Positions 7,106 to 8,475 of a stretch of 8,475 bases of DNA are shown here, in pieces. The position numbers were made by a program, and so were the translations under genes. The stretch's first letter is position 1; each line of letters starts with the position of its first letter. The stretch comes from Nitrospirae bacterium CG2_30_53_67. GTDB taxonomy: Bacteria; CG2-30-53-67. The stretch lies in NCBI GenBank assembly GCA_001873285.1, contig MNYV01000176.1:1-8475 (forward strand), given 5' to 3'. The notes beneath the pieces were generated by a model. That model ran no database searches and was not told where the DNA came from. It worked only from the letters and a program-made list of their open reading frames with translations.

Positions 7106-7135
7106 GAAGGGGACAGGTTATTTTCCATCCCCTTC
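7106..7135. repeat. GGGGACA-containing hairpin between the dehydrogenase gene and higB
   Basis: GAAGGGG (7106-7112) and CCCCTTC (7129-7135) form a perfect 7-base stem around a 16-base loop starting ACAGGTTATTTTCC. The GGGGACAGGTTATTTTC string recalls dispersed intergenic elements seen in anaerobic bacterial genomes, possibly REP-like, and shares GGGGACA with other gaps in this window. That link is from memory and unverified. It lies between two transcription units and could also act as an additional terminator. Confidence 0.35.
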
Positions 7136-7151
7136 GAATCCAGGTTAACAC

Positions 7152-7178
7152 TTGACATCTAACGTTAAACGTTATACC
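7152..7178 (+). promoter_or_regulatory. Promoter of higBA
   Basis: A perfect TTGACA (7152-7157) is followed 15 bases later by TATACC (7173-7178); a 17-base spacing would give the poorer TACCTT (7175-7180). Transcription would begin only a few bases before the higB ATG at 7188, so the mRNA should be nearly leaderless. The absence of a ribosome binding site before that ATG agrees with this. The first T of TTGACA is also an in-frame TTG, but treating it as the higB start would place the -35 box inside the gene. Confidence 0.55.
7160..7174. promoter_or_regulatory. Candidate HigA operator, tandem AACGTTA within the promoter
   Basis: AACGTTA occurs twice back to back (7161-7167 and 7168-7174). Each copy contains the self-complementary AACGTT, and the whole reads as an inverted repeat, TAACG-TTAAA-CGTTA (7160-7174). 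It fills the spacer between the -35 and -10 boxes, so a bound HigA or HigBA complex would block RNA polymerase. Such autorepression is known for HigA-type antitoxins; that this is the site is inferred from position and symmetry. Confidence 0.55.
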
Positions 7179-7187
7179 TTTCCATTT

Positions 7188-7469
7188 ATGATCAAGTCTT
7201 TCAGTGACAGAGAGACGGGAAAGGTCTATAGCCGTGAGGGTTCAAGAAGATTGCCGGGAGATATCCAGCAGGTGGCCCTGAGAAAATTGCGCATGATACA
7301 CAATGCAAAAAACATCAATGACTTACGTGTCCCTCCTGCGAACAGGCTGGAAAAGCTTGGCGGAGATAGAGAGGGGCAATACAGCATCAGGATCAATGAT
7401 CAATGGCGTATCTGTTTTTTCTGGAAGGCAGGGGACGCTCATGAGGTTGAAATCATAGATTACCATTAG
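7188..7469 (+). CDS. higB: HigB toxin, RelE/ParE superfamily mRNA interferase
   Basis: The 93-residue product begins MIKSFSDRETGKVY and contains RVPPANRLEKLGGDREGQYSIRIN-type sequence (48-70), then DQWRICFFW and a C-terminal DYH (91-93). This is the full HigB pattern, ending in the Asp-Tyr-His found at the end of characterised HigB toxins. HigB is a ribosome-dependent ribonuclease that cleaves mRNA during translation when free of HigA. The frame is open back to a TTG at 7152, but ATG 7188 matches the family N-terminus and the promoter lies upstream of it. No Shine-Dalgarno sequence is visible, fitting a near-leaderless transcript. The gene looks intact. The antitoxin gene starts 11 bases after its stop, in the toxin-first order typical of higBA. 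Confidence 0.93.
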   Translation: MIKSFSDRETGKVYSREGSRRLPGDIQQVALRKLRMIHNAKNINDLRVPPANRLEKLGGDREGQYSIRINDQWRICFFWKAGDAHEVEIIDYH

Positions 7470-7480
7470 GGGTGAAAATC

Positions 7481-7786
7481 ATGAAAAAGAAGAAACTGCA
7501 ACCCGTACATCCAGGCGAGGTACTCCTGGAGGAATTCCTCAATCCCATGGGACTGAGCCAGAGCAAGCTCGCGCTGAACATCGGTGTGCATCCTCGCAGG
7601 ATAAATGAAATTGTACTGCAGAAGAGACGGATTACGGCAGACACGGCCCTGAGACTGGCCAAGTTTTTCGGGACCTCTGCCGAGTTCTGGCTCGGCCTGC
7701 AATCGCAGTATGATTTGGATATAGCGATTGATGAACTGTCTGACCGAATTGACCGGGAGGTCAAAGAGTATTCAGAAGTGGTTTAG
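7481..7786 (+). CDS. higA: HigA antitoxin, XRE-family HTH regulator
   Basis: The 101-residue product has the HigA signature: VHPGEVLLEEFLNPMGLS (9-26), a helix-turn-helix around LSQSKLALNIGVHPRRINEIV (about 25-45), RRITADTALRLAKFFGTS and EFWLGLQSQYDLDIA (68-82). It neutralises HigB by direct binding and represses the higBA promoter through its helix-turn-helix. ATG 7481 is chosen because AGGGGTG (7468-7474) sits six bases upstream; the in-frame GTG at 7472 overlaps that ribosome binding site and is unlikely to be the start. The acidic C-terminus (ELSDRIDREVKEY) is ordinary for the family. It shares the promoter of higB and is probably translated more efficiently than higB, as needed for an excess of antitoxin. 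Confidence 0.94.
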   Translation: MKKKKLQPVHPGEVLLEEFLNPMGLSQSKLALNIGVHPRRINEIVLQKRRITADTALRLAKFFGTSAEFWLGLQSQYDLDIAIDELSDRIDREVKEYSEVV

Positions 7787-7800
7787 CGGTTCAGATAGAT

Positions 7801-7829
7801 TTGACAGCGGAGCAGGATTCTGTTATCTT
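7801..7829 (+). promoter_or_regulatory. Strong sigma70-like promoter before the lysine-rich gene
   Basis: A perfect TTGACA (7801-7806) is followed after exactly 17 bases by TATCTT (7824-7829, four of six bases), with an extended -10 TGT just before it (7821-7823). Transcription would start near 7836, leaving about 90 bases of leader before the ATG at 7927. The first three bases of the -35 box form an in-frame TTG that could be mistaken for a start codon. Confidence 0.6.
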
Positions 7830-7926
7830 CTCCAGACTGTCAGGGTCGTTGCATACACATCCTGCATATTTAGGAGCCCCTGCAAAGAAACTGAAGGGCG
7901 CTCTAACAAAAAAAGGGGATTCAGAA

Positions 7927-8226
7927 ATGGCTGAAAAGAAACAGAAGGGCGGGAAAGTGGTTTCCATCAAGGAAAAGATTCAGGAAAAGATTCAGGTTCT
8001 GAAAAAAGAAGTGATGGAAAAGAAAAAGGCCTCGGAAAAGCCCATCGGGGACAAGGACCTCCGCGACGTGCACAAGACACTCAAGAGGCTTCAGAGAAAA
8101 CTCAGCCGGATGACGGCGCTGGAGAAGCGGGCTGAAGCCAGGGCATCGAGCGCCCCAGAGGAGAAAACCTCCGATGCCGCCGGGGCCGAGCCCGCAGAGG
8201 CCGGAACTGAGAAGGCGGCCGGGTAA
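7927..8226 (+). CDS. Lysine-rich small protein of unknown function
   Basis: I do not recognise a named family for this 99-residue protein. The first 35 residues are highly basic and predicted helical (KVVSIKEKIQEKIQVLKKEV, 10-29). A central segment follows with a mixed-charge helix containing DKDLRDVHKTLKRLQRKL (42-59), which could form a coiled coil. The last 30 residues are Ala, Glu and Pro rich and probably disordered. There is no signal peptide or membrane segment. ATG 7927 is supported by AGGGGA (7914-7919), seven bases upstream; the longer frame back to 7801 begins within the promoter and is rejected. The composition would suit a nucleic-acid-binding or ribosome-associated protein, but that is speculation. 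It has its own promoter, so it is probably not part of the toxin-antitoxin unit. Confidence 0.7.
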   Translation: MAEKKQKGGKVVSIKEKIQEKIQVLKKEVMEKKKASEKPIGDKDLRDVHKTLKRLQRKLSRMTALEKRAEARASSAPEEKTSDAAGAEPAEAGTEKAAG

Positions 8227-8274
8227 AGAAAAAGGGATACTCTCCAAAAGAGTGGGTGAAAACATAAGGGTTCA

Positions 8275-8300
8275 AGGGGTCAAGGATTCCAGGGGTCAAG
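8275..8300. repeat. Short direct repeat AGGGGTCAAG, two copies plus a degenerate one
   Basis: AGGGGTCAAG occurs at 8275-8284 and 8291-8300, exact copies separated by GATTCC. A related GGGTTCAAG lies just upstream at 8268-8276. They sit directly before the broken four-helix-bundle gene. Similar GGGTCAAG runs are, from memory, common before such genes in anaerobes and vary in copy number; this has not been checked. Confidence 0.5.
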
Positions 8301-8304
8301 TGAA

Positions 8305-8475
8305 GTGCTCAAACACTACAAGGAGTTAAAGGAAGGGCCCCAGTCTTATCAATGATGTTTGGAGATTTACAAATTGTGAATTGGAGACACAAGTATTACT
8401 CGCTGAAGATCTTGGTTATATCAGGGATGAGAAGTTAAAGAGACTTAAGAGTGATATCGAGGAGGTTGAGCGGAT
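8305..8475 (+). pseudogene. Decayed four-helix-bundle (23S rRNA intervening-sequence family) gene, running off the edge
   Basis: From GTG 8305 the frame reads VLKHYKELKEGPQSYQ, a stop at 8353, then CLEIYKL and a stop at 8377. This matches the family N-terminus (HYKELKVWQKSYQ.CLEIYK-like), with KVWQK altered and a stop replacing one residue. From 8378, in another frame, it reads ELETQVLLAEDLGYIRDEKL then KRLKSDIEEVER up to the window edge, the family C-terminus. The central part, normally about 50-60 residues with a conserved SIPSNIAEG-type motif, is absent. Two stops, a frame change and an internal deletion make it a pseudogene. The intact family forms small four-helix bundles of unclear function, often found within or near rRNA and mobile loci. 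The family assignment rests on remembered consensus. Confidence 0.65.

Noticed and set aside
7801-7926. A TTG start at 7801 for the lysine-rich gene
   Set aside because: That TTG is part of a perfect -35 box with a well-spaced -10, so it should not be translated; ATG 7927 has a good ribosome binding site.
8239-8253. An ACTCT/AGAGT hairpin after the lysine-rich gene as a terminator
   Set aside because: The stem is only five bases with no T-run.
8268-8300. A CRISPR-like array
   Set aside because: The repeats are about 10 bases with 6-base gaps and only two exact copies, far too short for a CRISPR.

Overview
This window looks like accessory and housekeeping DNA from an anaerobic, respiring bacterium of mid GC content. 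A Desulfobacterota/Deltaproteobacteria-like or Nitrospirota-like host is my best guess. The guess rests on the nine-haem membrane-anchored cytochrome, the HigBA module, the palindromic intergenic repeats and the decayed four-helix-bundle gene. It is an inference from gene content, not a phylogenetic result. Nearly all genes are on the + strand; I found no convincing minus-strand gene, rRNA, tRNA, CRISPR array, intact insertion sequence or replication origin.

Layout. (1) Bases 1-3077 hold the 3' end of a Type III-like DNA methyltransferase (Mod), followed 12 bases later by its 895-residue partner, a helicase-nuclease (Res). Together they form a restriction-modification operon cut by the left window edge. 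(2) A 184-base AT-rich gap leads to a YaiI/YqxD (UPF0178) gene. (3) truA, encoding tRNA pseudouridine synthase A, sits between two GC-rich palindromic repeat elements. (4) After a terminator-like hairpin and a likely extended -10 promoter comes a tight three-gene unit: a NapC/NirT-like nine-haem cytochrome c, the small zinc protein YacG, and a zinc-dependent medium-chain dehydrogenase whose start overlaps the end of yacG. (5) A complete higB-higA toxin-antitoxin pair has its own promoter, and a tandem AACGTTA operator candidate lies inside it. (6) A short lysine-rich protein of unknown function follows, behind a well-formed sigma70-like promoter. (7) The right edge holds a short direct repeat and a broken four-helix-bundle (23S rRNA intervening-sequence family) gene with stops, a frame change and a missing middle.

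How the parts relate. Mod-Res and HigBA are defence and stability modules of the kind often carried on mobile or variable DNA, while truA, yaiI and yacG are ordinary chromosomal genes. The cytochrome is probably an inner-membrane quinol-to-periplasm electron carrier. Its coupling to yacG and the dehydrogenase looks like a shared transcript rather than a shared pathway. I found no clearly new system. The best leads are the nine-haem cytochrome with its CX4CH site, the near-leaderless higB with its tandem-palindrome operator, and the repeat-flanked truA.
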